A DNA stretch of 64,000 nucleotides, taken from the NCBI RefSeq assembly GCF_900207575.1, contig NZ_OAOQ01000006.1:111270-175269 (forward strand), given 5' to 3'. The notes beneath the pieces are model-generated. The model ran no database searches and was not told the origin of the DNA. It saw nothing but the letters and a program-made list of their open reading frames with translations. A program made the position numbers and the translations under genes. The first letter of the stretch is position 1; every line of letters starts with the position of its first letter. Shown piece by piece: positions 1 to 13,433 of this stretch. This DNA is from Cereibacter ovatus (GTDB lineage Bacteria; Pseudomonadota; Alphaproteobacteria; Rhodobacterales; Rhodobacteraceae).

Positions 1-780
1 AAGGGGATCGCGCTGCCCGAGGCGACGGGCTTTGTGGCCTCGGCCGGTCATGGCGCCGAGGCGCTGGTCGAGGGGCAGCCGGTGCGGGTGGGTAGCGCGC
101 GGATGATGGCCGGGATCGATCTTGCCCCGCTGGCGGCGGCGGCCGACCAGTTGGCCGGGCAGGGGCGCACGCCGGTCTTTGTCGCGGCAGGGGGCCGGCT
201 TGCCGGGCTTCTGGCGGTGGCCGACCGGGTAAAGCCCACGGCGCGGGCGGCGGTGGCGGGGCTGTCGGCGCTTGGGTTGCCCTCGGCCATGGTCACGGGC
301 GATGCGCCGGGGGTGGCGCGGGCCATCGGGGCCGAGTTGGGGATCACCGACATTCATGCCGGCGTGCTGCCCAGCGGCAAGCTGGACGAGGTCGCCCGCA
401 TGGGCCGGGTGGCTTTCGTGGGCGACGGGATCAACGACGCGCCGGCGCTGGCGGCGGCGGATGTGGGCGTGGCCATCGGCACCGGCACCGATGTGGCGAT
501 CGAGGCGGCCGATGTGGTGCTGATCTCGGGCGATCCGATGGGGGTGGCGACGGCGGTCGCGCTGTCGCGGCGCACCATGCGCAACATCCGCCAGAATCTG
601 GCCTGGGCCTTTGGCTACAATGTGGCGCTGATCCCGGTGGCGGCGGGGGTGCTGGCGCCCTTCGGCGGGCCGATGCTGTCGCCGATGCTGGCGGCGGGCG
701 CGATGGCGTTTTCGTCGGTCTTTGTGTTGACCAATGCCTTGCGGCTGCGCCGCATCGGCCCGGAAAAGGTGCGCCCATGA
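1..780 (+). CDS. Copper/heavy-metal P1B-type ATPase, C-terminal part (5' end outside window)
   Basis: C-terminal part of a P1B-type metal-exporting ATPase; the frame is open from base 1, so the gene starts outside the window and the DKTGT phosphorylation site is not visible. Seen: the end of the ATP-binding domain with GHGAEA, then the hinge motif VGDGINDAPALAAADVGVAI, and a final pair of membrane helices (AWAFGYNVALIPVAAG, MLAAGAMAFSSVFVLTNALRL). The hinge motif and the asparagine/tyrosine in the helix after it are typical of Cu(I) exporters. The stop overlaps the start of the CueR-like regulator (ATGA), which supports copper as the substrate. Probably CopA, but the metal-binding N-terminus cannot be checked. 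Confidence 0.93.
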   Translation, partial: KGIALPEATGFVASAGHGAEALVEGQPVRVGSARMMAGIDLAPLAAAADQLAGQGRTPVFVAAGGRLAGLLAVADRVKPTARAAVAGLSALGLPSAMVTGDAPGVARAIGAELGITDIHAGVLPSGKLDEVARMGRVAFVGDGINDAPALAAADVGVAIGTGTDVAIEAADVVLISGDPMGVATAVALSRRTMRNIRQNLAWAFGYNVALIPVAAGVLAPFGGPMLSPMLAAGAMAFSSVFVLTNALRLRRIGPEKVRP

Positions 781-1205
781 ACATCAAGGAAGCGGCCGCC
801 CGTTCCGGCCTGCCGGCCAAGACCATCCGCTATTACGAGGACATCGGCCTTGTGCGCCCGCTGCGCGGCCCGAACGGCTACCGCAGGTTCCGCGATGCCG
901 ATCTGCACAAGCTGGGTTTTCTGGGCCGGGCCCGCTCGCTTGGCTTCACCATCGAGGAATGCCGCACGCTGCTGGCGCTGTGGGAGGACCGCGCCCGCGC
1001 CAGCGCCGACGTGAAGCAGTTGGCCGAACGCCACCTTGTCCGGATCTCCGACAAGATCGCCGAACTCCAGGCGATGCAGGCCACGCTGTCACATCTGGTG
1101 CAGGCCTGCGCGGGCGACGACCGGCCCGATTGTCCGATCCTTGAAGGGCTGGCGCCCGGCTGCTGCCACCGGACGGGCGGGCCGCCCCATGGGCCATCGG
1201 CCTGA
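777..1205 (+). CDS. cueR: CueR-type Cu(I)-responsive MerR-family regulator
   Basis: 142-residue MerR-family transcription activator. The N-terminal winged helix (AARSGLPAKTIRYYEDIGLV) is followed by a dimerisation helix of about 40 residues and a C-terminal metal loop with two cysteines separated by seven residues (CAGDDRPDC). That CX7C spacing is the Cu(I)/Ag(I) signature of CueR and differs from MerR or ZntR. The start codon overlaps the stop of the upstream copper ATPase by 4 bp, so the two are translationally coupled; CueR proteins typically activate the ATPase gene from a promoter with a long -10/-35 spacer, which would lie outside this window. A further CC pair and histidines near the C-terminus are also seen. 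Confidence 0.92.
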   Translation: MNIKEAAARSGLPAKTIRYYEDIGLVRPLRGPNGYRRFRDADLHKLGFLGRARSLGFTIEECRTLLALWEDRARASADVKQLAERHLVRISDKIAELQAMQATLSHLVQACAGDDRPDCPILEGLAPGCCHRTGGPPHGPSA

Positions 1206-1236
1206 CGCAAGCCGGAAAATCGGCGCGGTGTCGCGG

Positions 1237-1671
1237 TCAGGCGACCTTCAGCAGATCTTCAAGTTCGGTGTTTTCCTGCACCATGTCGCGCAGTGACAGC
1301 TTGTCAAGCGAGCCATAGAACGCCGCCAGCGCATCGTTGAGCGCGCATTTCAGCCGGCAGGATGGCGTCAGCGGGCAGGTGTTTTCCTTTTTCGAGAAAC
1401 ACTCGGTAAAGGGCAGGTTCGATTCAAAGGTTCGGAACACATCGCCCACCACGATCTTTTCCGCCGGCCGCCCCAGCGCCAGCCCGCCGCAACGCCCGCG
1501 CACGGTGCGCAGAAAGCCCTTCTGCGCCAGCCCGTGAATGACCTGCGCCAGATGGTTTTCCGATGCGTTGCAGGCCGCCGCCACCTCGGCCTTGCGGACG
1601 ACGCGGCCATCGTTGATCGCGCAGAACATCAGCGTGCGCATCGCCAGATTGGTGCGGGTGGTCAATCGCAT
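1237..1671 (-). CDS. nsrR: NsrR-type Rrf2-family nitric-oxide-sensing repressor
   Basis: 144-residue Rrf2-family regulator. The start at 1671 was chosen because the protein then begins MRLTTRTNLAMRTLMF, as in NsrR; the open frame extends another 68 codons upstream but with low-quality sequence. A winged helix (NHLAQVIHGLAQKGFLRTVRG) precedes a cysteine cluster, EC-X7-CPLTPSC, matching the three Fe-S cluster cysteines of NsrR. The family represses NO-detoxifying and denitrification genes and is released by NO. It is convergent with cueR and 31 bp from it, with no obvious target operon next to it. IscR and RirA have different cysteine spacing, so NsrR is preferred. Confidence 0.85.
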   Translation of the reverse strand: MRLTTRTNLAMRTLMFCAINDGRVVRKAEVAAACNASENHLAQVIHGLAQKGFLRTVRGRCGGLALGRPAEKIVVGDVFRTFESNLPFTECFSKKENTCPLTPSCRLKCALNDALAAFYGSLDKLSLRDMVQENTELEDLLKVA

Positions 1672-2180
1672 GTGCCTGCCTTTGCCGGTGAATCCTTCGC
1701 CGCGAATCCCCATGGCATCCGCGCCAACATGATCCAGATGATCCGCCCCGCGGGGGAGAGGAAAAGTCATATCCAGCACAAGCAATTTGTCGCAGCCCTT
1801 CCATGGCTGCCCTGAACCGTGCCGGATCGGGGAAAAGCGCCCGTTTTGGCGGCATCGGCGCAGATTTCGCGGCATCGGCGCCGGCCTGCTGCGGGGGATG
1901 GGCGCGCAAGGCGCGACCGCGCGGCATCAAGGGACAATGGCAGCGGCTTGGATCGCGATCAGGCACCATGTTGGCAAATTCCTTGCATGGCCTCGTGAAA
2001 GCAGCGCGGAATGCATATGTCGAACGAATGGACCGACGTCAGCCCGCAACCTTGTGACCCCGTTCCGCGGCGGGCACAGTGCGATCCTGCCCGCTTGACC
2101 GGCGGCGGAGCGCAGGTCAAATCACCACCGACCGATGCCGTCCGGCGCCCGTGCCGGACCCTTGAAACGGACACCCGCCC
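1672..2180. other. Intergenic region between divergent nsrR and glgP
   Basis: About 500 bp with no convincing gene. It must hold the promoters of nsrR (leftward) and the glycogen operon (rightward). Open frames here are short or unlike coding sequence. No convincing FNR-type, NsrR-type or LacI-type palindrome was found by eye. Confidence 0.5.
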
Positions 2181-4580
2181 TTGAACGACCAAAGCCTGAC
2201 CCCGAACGTCCTGAAGACCGATGTGCTGCGCCACCTGACCTTCACGCTGGGCAAGGACGCGGCACATGCCAGCCTGTATGACTGGCGCATGGCGCTGTCT
2301 TACGCGATCCGCGACCGGATCATGGAGCCGTGGTTCGCCTCGACCCGCCGGACATGGGACGAGGGCCGCAAGCGGGTCTATTACCTGTCGATGGAATTCC
2401 TGATCGGGCGCATCCTTGAAGACGCCACGATCAACCTTGGCCTGCATGACATGGCCGAGCGCGCGATGGCCGAACTTGGACAGGATTTCAAGGCGATCGT
2501 CGGCAACGAACCCGACGCCGCACTGGGCAATGGCGGGCTTGGCCGGTTGGCGGCCTGTTTCATGGAATCGATGGCGACGCTGGGCTGCCCGGCCTATGGC
2601 TATGGCATCCGCTATGAACATGGCCTGTTCCGCCAGCGGTTCGAAGGCGGCCAGCAGGTGGAAACCCCGGAAGACTGGCTGACCCTGCGCAACCCGTGGG
2701 AGTTCGACCGCCCCGAGGCCGCCTATACCGTGGGCTTCAAGGGCCATGTCGAAACCCGCGACGGCCGCGACCACTGGGTGCCGGCCGAGACGGTTCAGGC
2801 CACGGCGCATGACACGCCGGTGGTGGGCTGGCAGGGCCGCTGGGCCAACACGCTGCGGCTGTGGGGGGCCAAGCCCACGACGCTGTTCGATCTGGAACGC
2901 TTCAACCGGGGCGATTACACCGCCGCGGCCGAACCCGAGACGCTGGCGCGCACGCTTTCGCGCGTGCTTTACCCCGACGACACCACCTATCAGGGCAAGG
3001 AGTTGCGTCTGAAACAGGAATTCTTCCTGACATCGGCCGCGCTTCAGGACATCCTGCGCCGCTTCAAGGCGGGCAAGCACGACCTGCGTGCGCTGCCGAA
3101 CCATGTCGCGATCCAGATGAACGACACCCATCCCGCGATTGCCGGGCCAGAGCTGATCCGGCTTCTGATCGACGAGAACGGCCTGCCCTTCGACGAGGCG
3201 CTGCCGATCGCGCAGGCCTGCCTTGGCTATACCAACCACACCCTTCTGCCCGAGGCGCTGGAACGCTGGGCCACCTTCACCTTCGGCAACGTGCTGCCGC
3301 GCCACATGCAGATCGTGGAACGCATCGACGGCTGGCACCGCCGCAGCTACCCGGCGCGGCCGCATTATGTCGGCATCGTGAAACATCACGAGGTGCGGAT
3401 GGGCGAGTTGGCCTTCATCATGGCGCACAAGGTCAACGGCGTCTCGGCGCTGCATACCGATCTGGTCAAGAAGAACCTGTTTCCCGAACTGAACCGGCTT
3501 CATCCCGGCCGGATCATCAACCAGACCAACGGCGTCACCCCGCGGCGCTGGCTGCGGATGGCGAATGCGCCGTTGTCGGCGCTGATCACCGACACCATCG
3601 GCGAGGGTTGGGAGGACGACCTTGACCGGCTGAAAGGGCTTGAGGCGCATGTGACGGATGCGGCCTTCCTTGGCGCCTTCGACGCGGCTAAGCGGCAGAA
3701 CAAGGTGCAGCTTGCAAACTGGATCACGGCGGACTGCGGGCTGAAGGTCAGCCCCGATGCGCTGTTCGACGTGCAGGTGAAGCGCATCCACGAATACAAG
3801 CGTCAGCTTCTGAACATCCTGGAAACCATCGCGCGCTGGCAGGCGATCCGGGCCAATCCGGGCGCCGGCTGGGTGCCGCGGGTCAAGATCTTCGGCGGCA
3901 AGTCGGCACCGGGCTATGCGGTGGCCAAGGAAATCATCCATCTCATCAACGATGTCGGCGCGGTCATCAACTCTGACCCGGTGGTGGGCGATCTGCTGAA
4001 GGTGGTCTATCCCGCGAACTACAACGTCTCGATGGCCGAGCGTCTGGTGCCGGCGGCGGATCTGTCGGAACAGATCTCGACCGCGGGCAAGGAAGCCTCG
4101 GGCACCGGCAACATGAAGTTCATGATGAACGGCGCGCCGACCATCGGCACGCTCGACGGCGCCAATGTCGAGATCCTGCACGAAGTGGGGGCGGACAACT
4201 TTTTCCTGTTCGGCCTGACCGCCGAAGAGGTGATGAAGCGGCGCGAAGATCCCGACCATGCCCGCAAGGCGATCGAGGACAGCCGGGCGATGAAGGATGT
4301 GTTGCAGGCCATCGCCGAGGGCCAGTTCAGCCCCGACCAGCCCGATCGTTACCATGGCCTTGTGCACCGGGTCTGGCACCACGACTATTTCCTTGTGGCG
4401 TCCGATTTCGAGGCGTTCCGCGCCGCGCAGGCCGAGGTCGACACCGCCTACCACGACCGCAGCCGGTGGCAGCGGATGGCGGCGCTGAACACCGCGCGCT
4501 CCGGCTTCTTCTCGTCGGACCGGACGATCCGTGGTTACATGCAGGATATCTGGGGCGTCGAGTCGGCCCTGCAACGCTAG
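2181..4580 (+). CDS. glgP: Glycogen/alpha-glucan phosphorylase
   Basis: 799-residue GT35 phosphorylase, normal length for the family, releasing glucose-1-phosphate from glycogen ends. The pyridoxal-phosphate loop is intact (EASGTGNMKFMMNG), with the PLP lysine at about residue 646. The N-terminal YYLSMEFLIGR and NGGLGRLAACFMESMA motifs are present. The start is a TTG at 2181; no in-frame ATG lies close by, and the following sequence (MNDQSLTPNVLKTDVLRH) fits the usual short N-terminal extension. First gene of a six-gene glycogen operon; glgB begins 7 bp after its stop. Confidence 0.97.
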   Translation: MNDQSLTPNVLKTDVLRHLTFTLGKDAAHASLYDWRMALSYAIRDRIMEPWFASTRRTWDEGRKRVYYLSMEFLIGRILEDATINLGLHDMAERAMAELGQDFKAIVGNEPDAALGNGGLGRLAACFMESMATLGCPAYGYGIRYEHGLFRQRFEGGQQVETPEDWLTLRNPWEFDRPEAAYTVGFKGHVETRDGRDHWVPAETVQATAHDTPVVGWQGRWANTLRLWGAKPTTLFDLERFNRGDYTAAAEPETLARTLSRVLYPDDTTYQGKELRLKQEFFLTSAALQDILRRFKAGKHDLRALPNHVAIQMNDTHPAIAGPELIRLLIDENGLPFDEALPIAQACLGYTNHTLLPEALERWATFTFGNVLPRHMQIVERIDGWHRRSYPARPHYVGIVKHHEVRMGELAFIMAHKVNGVSALHTDLVKKNLFPELNRLHPGRIINQTNGVTPRRWLRMANAPLSALITDTIGEGWEDDLDRLKGLEAHVTDAAFLGAFDAAKRQNKVQLANWITADCGLKVSPDALFDVQVKRIHEYKRQLLNILETIARWQAIRANPGAGWVPRVKIFGGKSAPGYAVAKEIIHLINDVGAVINSDPVVGDLLKVVYPANYNVSMAERLVPAADLSEQISTAGKEASGTGNMKFMMNGAPTIGTLDGANVEILHEVGADNFFLFGLTAEEVMKRREDPDHARKAIEDSRAMKDVLQAIAEGQFSPDQPDRYHGLVHRVWHHDYFLVASDFEAFRAAQAEVDTAYHDRSRWQRMAALNTARSGFFSSDRTIRGYMQDIWGVESALQR

Positions 4581-4587
4581 AGGTATC

Positions 4588-6768
4588 ATGTCCAAGGCCC
4601 CGGAAACGCTTGTCGATCCCCGTGTCGCACAGGCCATCATCACGGGGGCGCATGGCGATCCCTTCTCGGTTCTGGGGCTGCACGGGCGGGGGCGGGGCTT
4701 CGTGCTGACCGCCTTCGTGCCGGGCGCCGATCGGTTGACGGTTCTGGCCGGAGCCGAGGTTCCGGCCACCCCCGTGCCGGATTGTCCGGGCCTGTTCGCC
4801 GCCCGGATGACCGCGCGCGAGCCCTACCGCTTGCGCGCCGAAGGTCATGGCGTGGTGTGGGAGTTCGACGACCCCTACCGCTTTGGTCCCGTTCTGGGCG
4901 AGATCGACGAATATCTGCTGGGCGAGGGCACCCACCGCCGGCTCTGGCAGGTGCTGGGCGCCCGTCCGGTCATCCATGAAGGTGTGGCCGGCACGCGGTT
5001 CGCGGTCTGGGCGCCCAATGCCGAACGGGTCTCGGTGGTGGGGGATTTCAACATCTGGGACGGCCGCCGGCACCCGATGCGCCGACGGGGCGCGACCGGC
5101 GTGTGGGAAATCTTTCTGCCCGGCGTGGCCGAGGGGGCGGCCTACAAATACGAGATCCGCGGCCCGGGCGGGCAGATCCTGCCGCTGAAGGCCGATCCGG
5201 TCGGTTTCGGCTCGGAACATCCGCCGCGGACGGCCTCGGTCGTGCGCGACATTTCGGGGGCGGAATGGGCCGACGGTGACTGGATGGCCACCCGCGCGGC
5301 GCGGCAGTCGATCGAGGCGCCGGTCTCGATCTATGAGGTGCATCTGGGAAGCTGGCGCCGGGCTGAAGGCGGGCGGATGCTGTCCTGGCTTGAGGCCGCC
5401 GAACAGCTGGTCGATTACGCCTGCTGGATGGGCTTCACCCATATCGAGCTGATGCCGGTTTCCGAACATCCGTTCGACGGATCGTGGGGCTATCAGCCGG
5501 TGGGAATGTTCGCGCCGACCATCCGCCACGGCACCCCGGCCGAGTTCCGCGCGCTGGTGGATGCCGCGCATCGCCGCGGCCTTGGCGTGCTGATCGACTG
5601 GGTGCCGGGGCATTTTCCCACCGATCCGCACGGACTTGGCCGGTTCGACGGCACGGCGCTTTACGAACACGCCGACCCGCGCGAGGGGTTCCATCAGGAC
5701 TGGAACACCCTGATCTACAACTATGGCCGGGTCGAGGTTGCGAATTACCTGACCTCGAACGCGCTTTACTGGCTTGAGGAATACCATATCGACGGGCTGC
5801 GGGTGGATGCGGTGGCCTCGATGCTGTATCGCGACTATTCGCGCAAGGATGGCGAATGGGTGCCCAACAAGGATGGCGGTCGCGAGAATTACGAGGCGAT
5901 CGAGCTTTTGCGCCGTGTCAATGCCACCGCCTATGCCGAAAGCCCGGGCGTGATGACGGTGGCCGAGGAAAGCACCGCCTTTCCGGGCGTGTCGCGCCCG
6001 GTGCATCAGGGCGGGCTTGGCTTCGGCTTCAAGTGGAACATGGGCTGGATGAACGACAGCCTTGATTACATGGCGAAAGACCCGGTCTACCGACGCCATC
6101 ATCACCATCAGATGACTTTCAGCCTGCATTACGCATGGTCGGAAAACTATATCCTGCCGATCAGCCATGACGAGGTGGTGCATGGCAAGGGCTCGATGCT
6201 GGGCAAGATGCCGGGCGAGGGCGCGGAGAAATTTGCCAATCTGCGGGCCTATTACGGATATATGTGGACGCATCCGGGCAAGAAGCTCATGTTCATGGGC
6301 TGCGAGTTTGCGCAAGGTCGCGAATGGACCCATGACGCCAGCCTTGACTGGCACCTGCTGGACCATCCGCTGCACCGCGGCGTTCAGACGCTGGTGCGCG
6401 ATCTGAACCACCTTTACCGCACGACGCCGGCGCTGCATCGCAATGACGCACGGCCGGAAGGCTTCATCTGGCTGGAAGCGAATGACGCCGATCACTCGGT
6501 CTATGCGTTCGTGCGCCGCGGGCGGGTGGACGAGCCGATGGTGGTGGCGGCGATGAACTTCACCCCCGTCGCGCGTCAGATGCGGCTGGGTTTTCCCGCG
6601 CCGGGGCGCTGGGACGAGGTGCTGAACACCGATGCCGAAATCTATGGCGGCTGGAACCTTGGCAACGGTGGCTGCGTCGTTACGGACGCCACCGGCTGGC
6701 ACGGACAACAGCAATCGGCCCTTGTCACGCTGCCGCCGCTGTCTACGGTGATCTTCAGGCAGGGCTGA
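4588..6768 (+). CDS. glgB: 1,4-alpha-glucan branching enzyme
   Basis: 726-residue GH13 branching enzyme that creates the alpha-1,6 branches of glycogen. The start at 4588 follows the glgP stop by 7 bp; an in-frame ATG at 4531 would overlap glgP and adds atypical sequence. Seen in order: N-terminal CBM48-like modules (HPMRRRGATGVWEIFLPG), the (beta/alpha)8 domain with DWVPGHFPTD, GLRVDAVASMLY (nucleophile Asp at about 407), VAEEST (acid/base Glu at about 460), and SHDEVVHGKGSMLGKM. These are the branching-enzyme forms rather than debranching-enzyme forms of the GH13 motifs. Confidence 0.97.
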   Translation: MSKAPETLVDPRVAQAIITGAHGDPFSVLGLHGRGRGFVLTAFVPGADRLTVLAGAEVPATPVPDCPGLFAARMTAREPYRLRAEGHGVVWEFDDPYRFGPVLGEIDEYLLGEGTHRRLWQVLGARPVIHEGVAGTRFAVWAPNAERVSVVGDFNIWDGRRHPMRRRGATGVWEIFLPGVAEGAAYKYEIRGPGGQILPLKADPVGFGSEHPPRTASVVRDISGAEWADGDWMATRAARQSIEAPVSIYEVHLGSWRRAEGGRMLSWLEAAEQLVDYACWMGFTHIELMPVSEHPFDGSWGYQPVGMFAPTIRHGTPAEFRALVDAAHRRGLGVLIDWVPGHFPTDPHGLGRFDGTALYEHADPREGFHQDWNTLIYNYGRVEVANYLTSNALYWLEEYHIDGLRVDAVASMLYRDYSRKDGEWVPNKDGGRENYEAIELLRRVNATAYAESPGVMTVAEESTAFPGVSRPVHQGGLGFGFKWNMGWMNDSLDYMAKDPVYRRHHHHQMTFSLHYAWSENYILPISHDEVVHGKGSMLGKMPGEGAEKFANLRAYYGYMWTHPGKKLMFMGCEFAQGREWTHDASLDWHLLDHPLHRGVQTLVRDLNHLYRTTPALHRNDARPEGFIWLEANDADHSVYAFVRRGRVDEPMVVAAMNFTPVARQMRLGFPAPGRWDEVLNTDAEIYGGWNLGNGGCVVTDATGWHGQQQSALVTLPPLSTVIFRQG

Positions 6769-6843
6769 CTCTCGGACCCCCGAGTCCGCCCGGATCGAGC
6801 GGGACTGTCAGGCGGGAAAAACCCGCCGCAACGGGAGGATGGA
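6769..6843 (+). promoter_or_regulatory. glgB-glgC spacer with two small hairpins
   Basis: Two perfect inverted repeats: ctcgg-accc-ccgag (6771-6784) and ggcggg-aaaaa-cccgcc (6811-6827), the second just upstream of the glgC Shine-Dalgarno (cgggagg). Neither has a T tract, so mRNA processing or stabilisation, or uneven expression within the operon, is more likely than termination. Inference only. Confidence 0.4.
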
Positions 6844-8115
6844 ATGAACAAGAGAGCCCCCATGAGGCTGACCAATCAGGCCATGGCCTTCGTTCTGGCA
6901 GGGGGACGGGGCAGCCGGCTGAAGGAACTGACCAACACCCGCGCCAAGCCCGCGGTCTATTTCGGCGGCAAAAGCCGGATCATCGATTTCGCGCTGTCGA
7001 ATGCGCTGAATTCCGGCATCCGCAAGATGGCGATTGCCACGCAATACAAGGCCCACAGCCTGATCCGCCATATCCAGCGCGGCTGGAACTTCTTCCGCGA
7101 AGAGCGCAACGAATATCTCGACATCCTGCCGGCCAGCCAGCGGGTGGATGAACACAAATGGTATCTCGGCACCGCCGATGCGGTGACGCAGAACATCGAT
7201 ATCGTCGACAGCTATGACATCAAATATGTCATCATTCTTGCGGGCGATCACGTCTACAAGATGGATTACGAGATCATGCTGCGCCAGCATGTCGAGACCT
7301 GCGCCGATGTCACCATCGGCTGTCTGACGGTGCCGCGCGCCGAGGCCACGGCCTTTGGCGTCATGCATGTCGACGAAAACCTGCGCATCACCGACTTTCT
7401 GGAAAAGCCCGCCGATCCGCCGGGCATTCCGGGGGATGAGGGCAATTCGCTGGCCTCGATGGGGATTTATGTCTTCGACTGGGCCTTCCTGCGCGACCTG
7501 CTGATCCGCGACGCCGAAGATCCCAATTCCAGCCACGATTTCGGCCATGACCTCATTCCCGCGATCGTGAAGAACGGCAAGGCGATGGCACATCGCTTTG
7601 CCGACAGTTGCGTGATGAGCGGGCTGGAGACCGAACCCTACTGGCGCGATGTGGGCACGATTGACGCATTCTGGCAGGCCAATATCGACCTGACCGATTT
7701 CGTGCCGAAACTGGATCTTTATGACCGCGAATGGCCGATCTGGACCTATTCGCAGATCGTGCCGCCGGCGAAATTCGTACATGACAATGACGGCCGGCGG
7801 GGCATGGCGGTCTCGTCACTGGTGTCGGGGGATTGCATCGTCTCGGGCAGCGAGATCCGCAATTCGCTGCTGTTCACCGGCTGCCGGACGCACAGTTATT
7901 CGATGCTGTCGCATGTGGTGGCCTTGCCGCAGGTGACGGTGGGGCGAAATTCGGATCTGCGCAACTGTGTGCTGGACCGGGGGGTGTTCATCCCCGACGG
8001 GCTGGTGATCGGGCGCGAGCCTGACGAGGATGCGCGCTGGTTCCGCCGATCGGACGCCGGGATCGTGCTGGTGACGCAGGACATGCTGGACGCCCGGGCG
8101 CGGGCGCTGGGTTGA
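6844..8115 (+). CDS. glgC: Glucose-1-phosphate adenylyltransferase (ADP-glucose pyrophosphorylase)
   Basis: 423-residue enzyme making ADP-glucose from glucose-1-phosphate and ATP, the committed step of bacterial glycogen synthesis. The N-terminus carries the nucleotide-binding [11 protein letters not shown] and KPAVYFGG motifs; GTADAVTQN and the [11 protein letters not shown] sugar-phosphate region follow, then a C-terminal left-handed beta-helix half. Length matches GlgC. The start at 6844 has a good Shine-Dalgarno (gggagg); a second in-frame ATG at 6862 is possible. In this family the enzyme is allosterically controlled by glycolytic intermediates. Confidence 0.97.
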   Translation: MNKRAPMRLTNQAMAFVLAGGRGSRLKELTNTRAKPAVYFGGKSRIIDFALSNALNSGIRKMAIATQYKAHSLIRHIQRGWNFFREERNEYLDILPASQRVDEHKWYLGTADAVTQNIDIVDSYDIKYVIILAGDHVYKMDYEIMLRQHVETCADVTIGCLTVPRAEATAFGVMHVDENLRITDFLEKPADPPGIPGDEGNSLASMGIYVFDWAFLRDLLIRDAEDPNSSHDFGHDLIPAIVKNGKAMAHRFADSCVMSGLETEPYWRDVGTIDAFWQANIDLTDFVPKLDLYDREWPIWTYSQIVPPAKFVHDNDGRRGMAVSSLVSGDCIVSGSEIRNSLLFTGCRTHSYSMLSHVVALPQVTVGRNSDLRNCVLDRGVFIPDGLVIGREPDEDARWFRRSDAGIVLVTQDMLDARARALG

Positions 8116-8124
8116 CGCCGAGGA

Positions 8125-8175
8125 GCGGGGGCTTCGCGCCCCCGCACCCCCGCGGGATATTTGGGCCAGAATGAA
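8125..8175 (+). repeat. Intergenic hairpin plus GGATATTTGGGCCAGAATGAA box, copy 1
   Basis: Between glgC and glgA: a perfect 8-bp stem with 5-nt loop (gcgggggc-ttcgc-gcccccgc, 8125-8145) followed by a 21-nt box at 8155-8175. The same box with one difference, also next to GC hairpins, occurs at 36019-36039 on the other strand, so this is a repeated intergenic element. Its 3' end supplies the AAGGA used here as the probable glgA ribosome-binding site. Confidence 0.65.
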
Positions 8176-8188
8176 GGACAGTCTTGGG

Positions 8189-9621
8189 ATGGACGCTGCA
8201 CGGGGGCGGGTGTTGTCGGTGGCCTCGGAATGTGTGCCGCTGTTGAAGACGGGGGGGCTGGCCGATGTGGTCGGTGCGCTTCCCGGGGCGCTGGCCGCCG
8301 AGGGCTGGGAGATGCGGGTTCTGATGCCCTGTTATCGGTCGCTATGTTGGCGGCTGGAGGGGATGGAGCAGGTTCTGGTGGAGGAGGCCTTGTTCGGGGG
8401 GCCGGGCCGGGTGATGGCGGGCGAGGTCGCCGGGCGGCGGATTCTGCTGCTGGATGCGCCGCATCTTTATGACCGCGAGGGCGGGCCTTATGCCGGGCCC
8501 TGGGGCGATTGGGGTGACAATGCGCAGCGGTTTGCAGCGCTGTCCTGGGTGGCGGCGCGGATCGCGCGCGAGGGGTTGGCGGATGGCTGGCGGCCCGACA
8601 TTCTTCATGCGCATGACTGGCAGGCGGGGTTTGCGCCGGCCTATCTGGCCTATGGCGGCAATGTCGGGGTACGCTCGGTTCTGACGGTGCACAACATCGC
8701 CTTTCAGGGCTGGGCGCCGGCGGCGCTGCTGTCCGAGTTGCGTTTGCCCATGGATGAGTTTCATCCCGCGGCGCTGGAATATTACGGCGGATTGTCGTCT
8801 CTGAAGGCGGGGTTGGTGACGGCGGATCATATCACCACCGTTTCGCCGACCTATGCCTGCGAGCTGATGCGGCCCGAGTTCGGGATGGGGTTACAGGGGG
8901 TCATCGCGGCGCGGGCGCCCAGTGTCACCGGCATTCTGAACGGGGTGGATACCGACATCTGGTCGCCCGAGGCCGAGGAGCGACCGTTCTCGGCCCGCAC
9001 GTTGAAGCGCAAGGCTGACAGTCGGGCGGTTCTGGAGGGCGCGTTCAAGCTGCATGTTCCCGGGCCGCTGGCGATTCTGGTCAGCCGTTTGACCTATCAG
9101 AAGGGGATCGATCTGATCCCGCAGGTCTTGCCCGATTTCATCGCGCAGGGGGGCGGTCTTGCGGTGCTGGGCACCGGGGACGCCCCCTTGGAGGATGCGA
9201 TGCGCGAGCTGGAGGTTCGCTTTCCCGGCCGGGTGGGTGTGCGGATCGGCTATGACGAGGGGTTGTCACATCTGATGTTTGCCGGCGGCGATGCGGTGTT
9301 GGTGCCATCGCGGTTCGAGCCGTGCGGACTGACGCAGATGTATGGCTTGCGTTATGGCACGGTTCCGGTGGTGGCGTTGACCGGGGGGTTGGCCGACACG
9401 ATCATCAATGCCAATCCGGCGGCGATGGCGGCGGGTTGCGCCACCGGCATCACCTTTCATCCGGCCGAGCCGCCGGCCTTTGCCGAAGCGTTGCGGCGGC
9501 TTTTGCATCTTCACGCCGATCCTGCTGCCTGGGAGAAGGTGCAGAGGAACGCGATGAAGCATCCGGTGGGCTGGGAGACCTCGGCCGCGCGCTATGCCGC
9601 GCTTTACCGGGAACTGCTGGC

Positions 9622-9625
<4 letters not shown>
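8189..9625 (+). CDS. glgA: Glycogen synthase (ADP-glucose dependent)
   Basis: 478-residue GT5 glycogen synthase that adds glucose from ADP-glucose to the growing chain. The N-terminal substrate motif (PLLKTGGLADVVGALPGAL) and the C-terminal GT-B half (VSRLTYQKGIDLIPQ, PSRFEPCGLTQMYGLRYGT) are intact. The start at 8189 is preferred because AAGGA lies 10 nt upstream and few residues precede the KTGGLADV motif, as usual; an in-frame ATG at 8171 would add six residues and lies inside the repeat box. Codon use is somewhat richer in GGG and TTG than neighbouring genes. Its stop overlaps the glgX GTG start. Confidence 0.96.
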
Positions 9626-13364
<3,739 letters not shown>

Positions 13365-13433
13365 TCCGACCTTTGGCCGGGTTGCCGGGGCGGGGGGCGG
13401 TGTTAGCTTCGTGAAAAGACGAGAAGGCTTGCC

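Noticed and set aside
1959..4769. 936-codon open frame antisense to glgP
   Set aside because: Shadow of a strongly coding high-GC gene; its translation lacks domain motifs and glgP on the plus strand is complete with active-site motifs.
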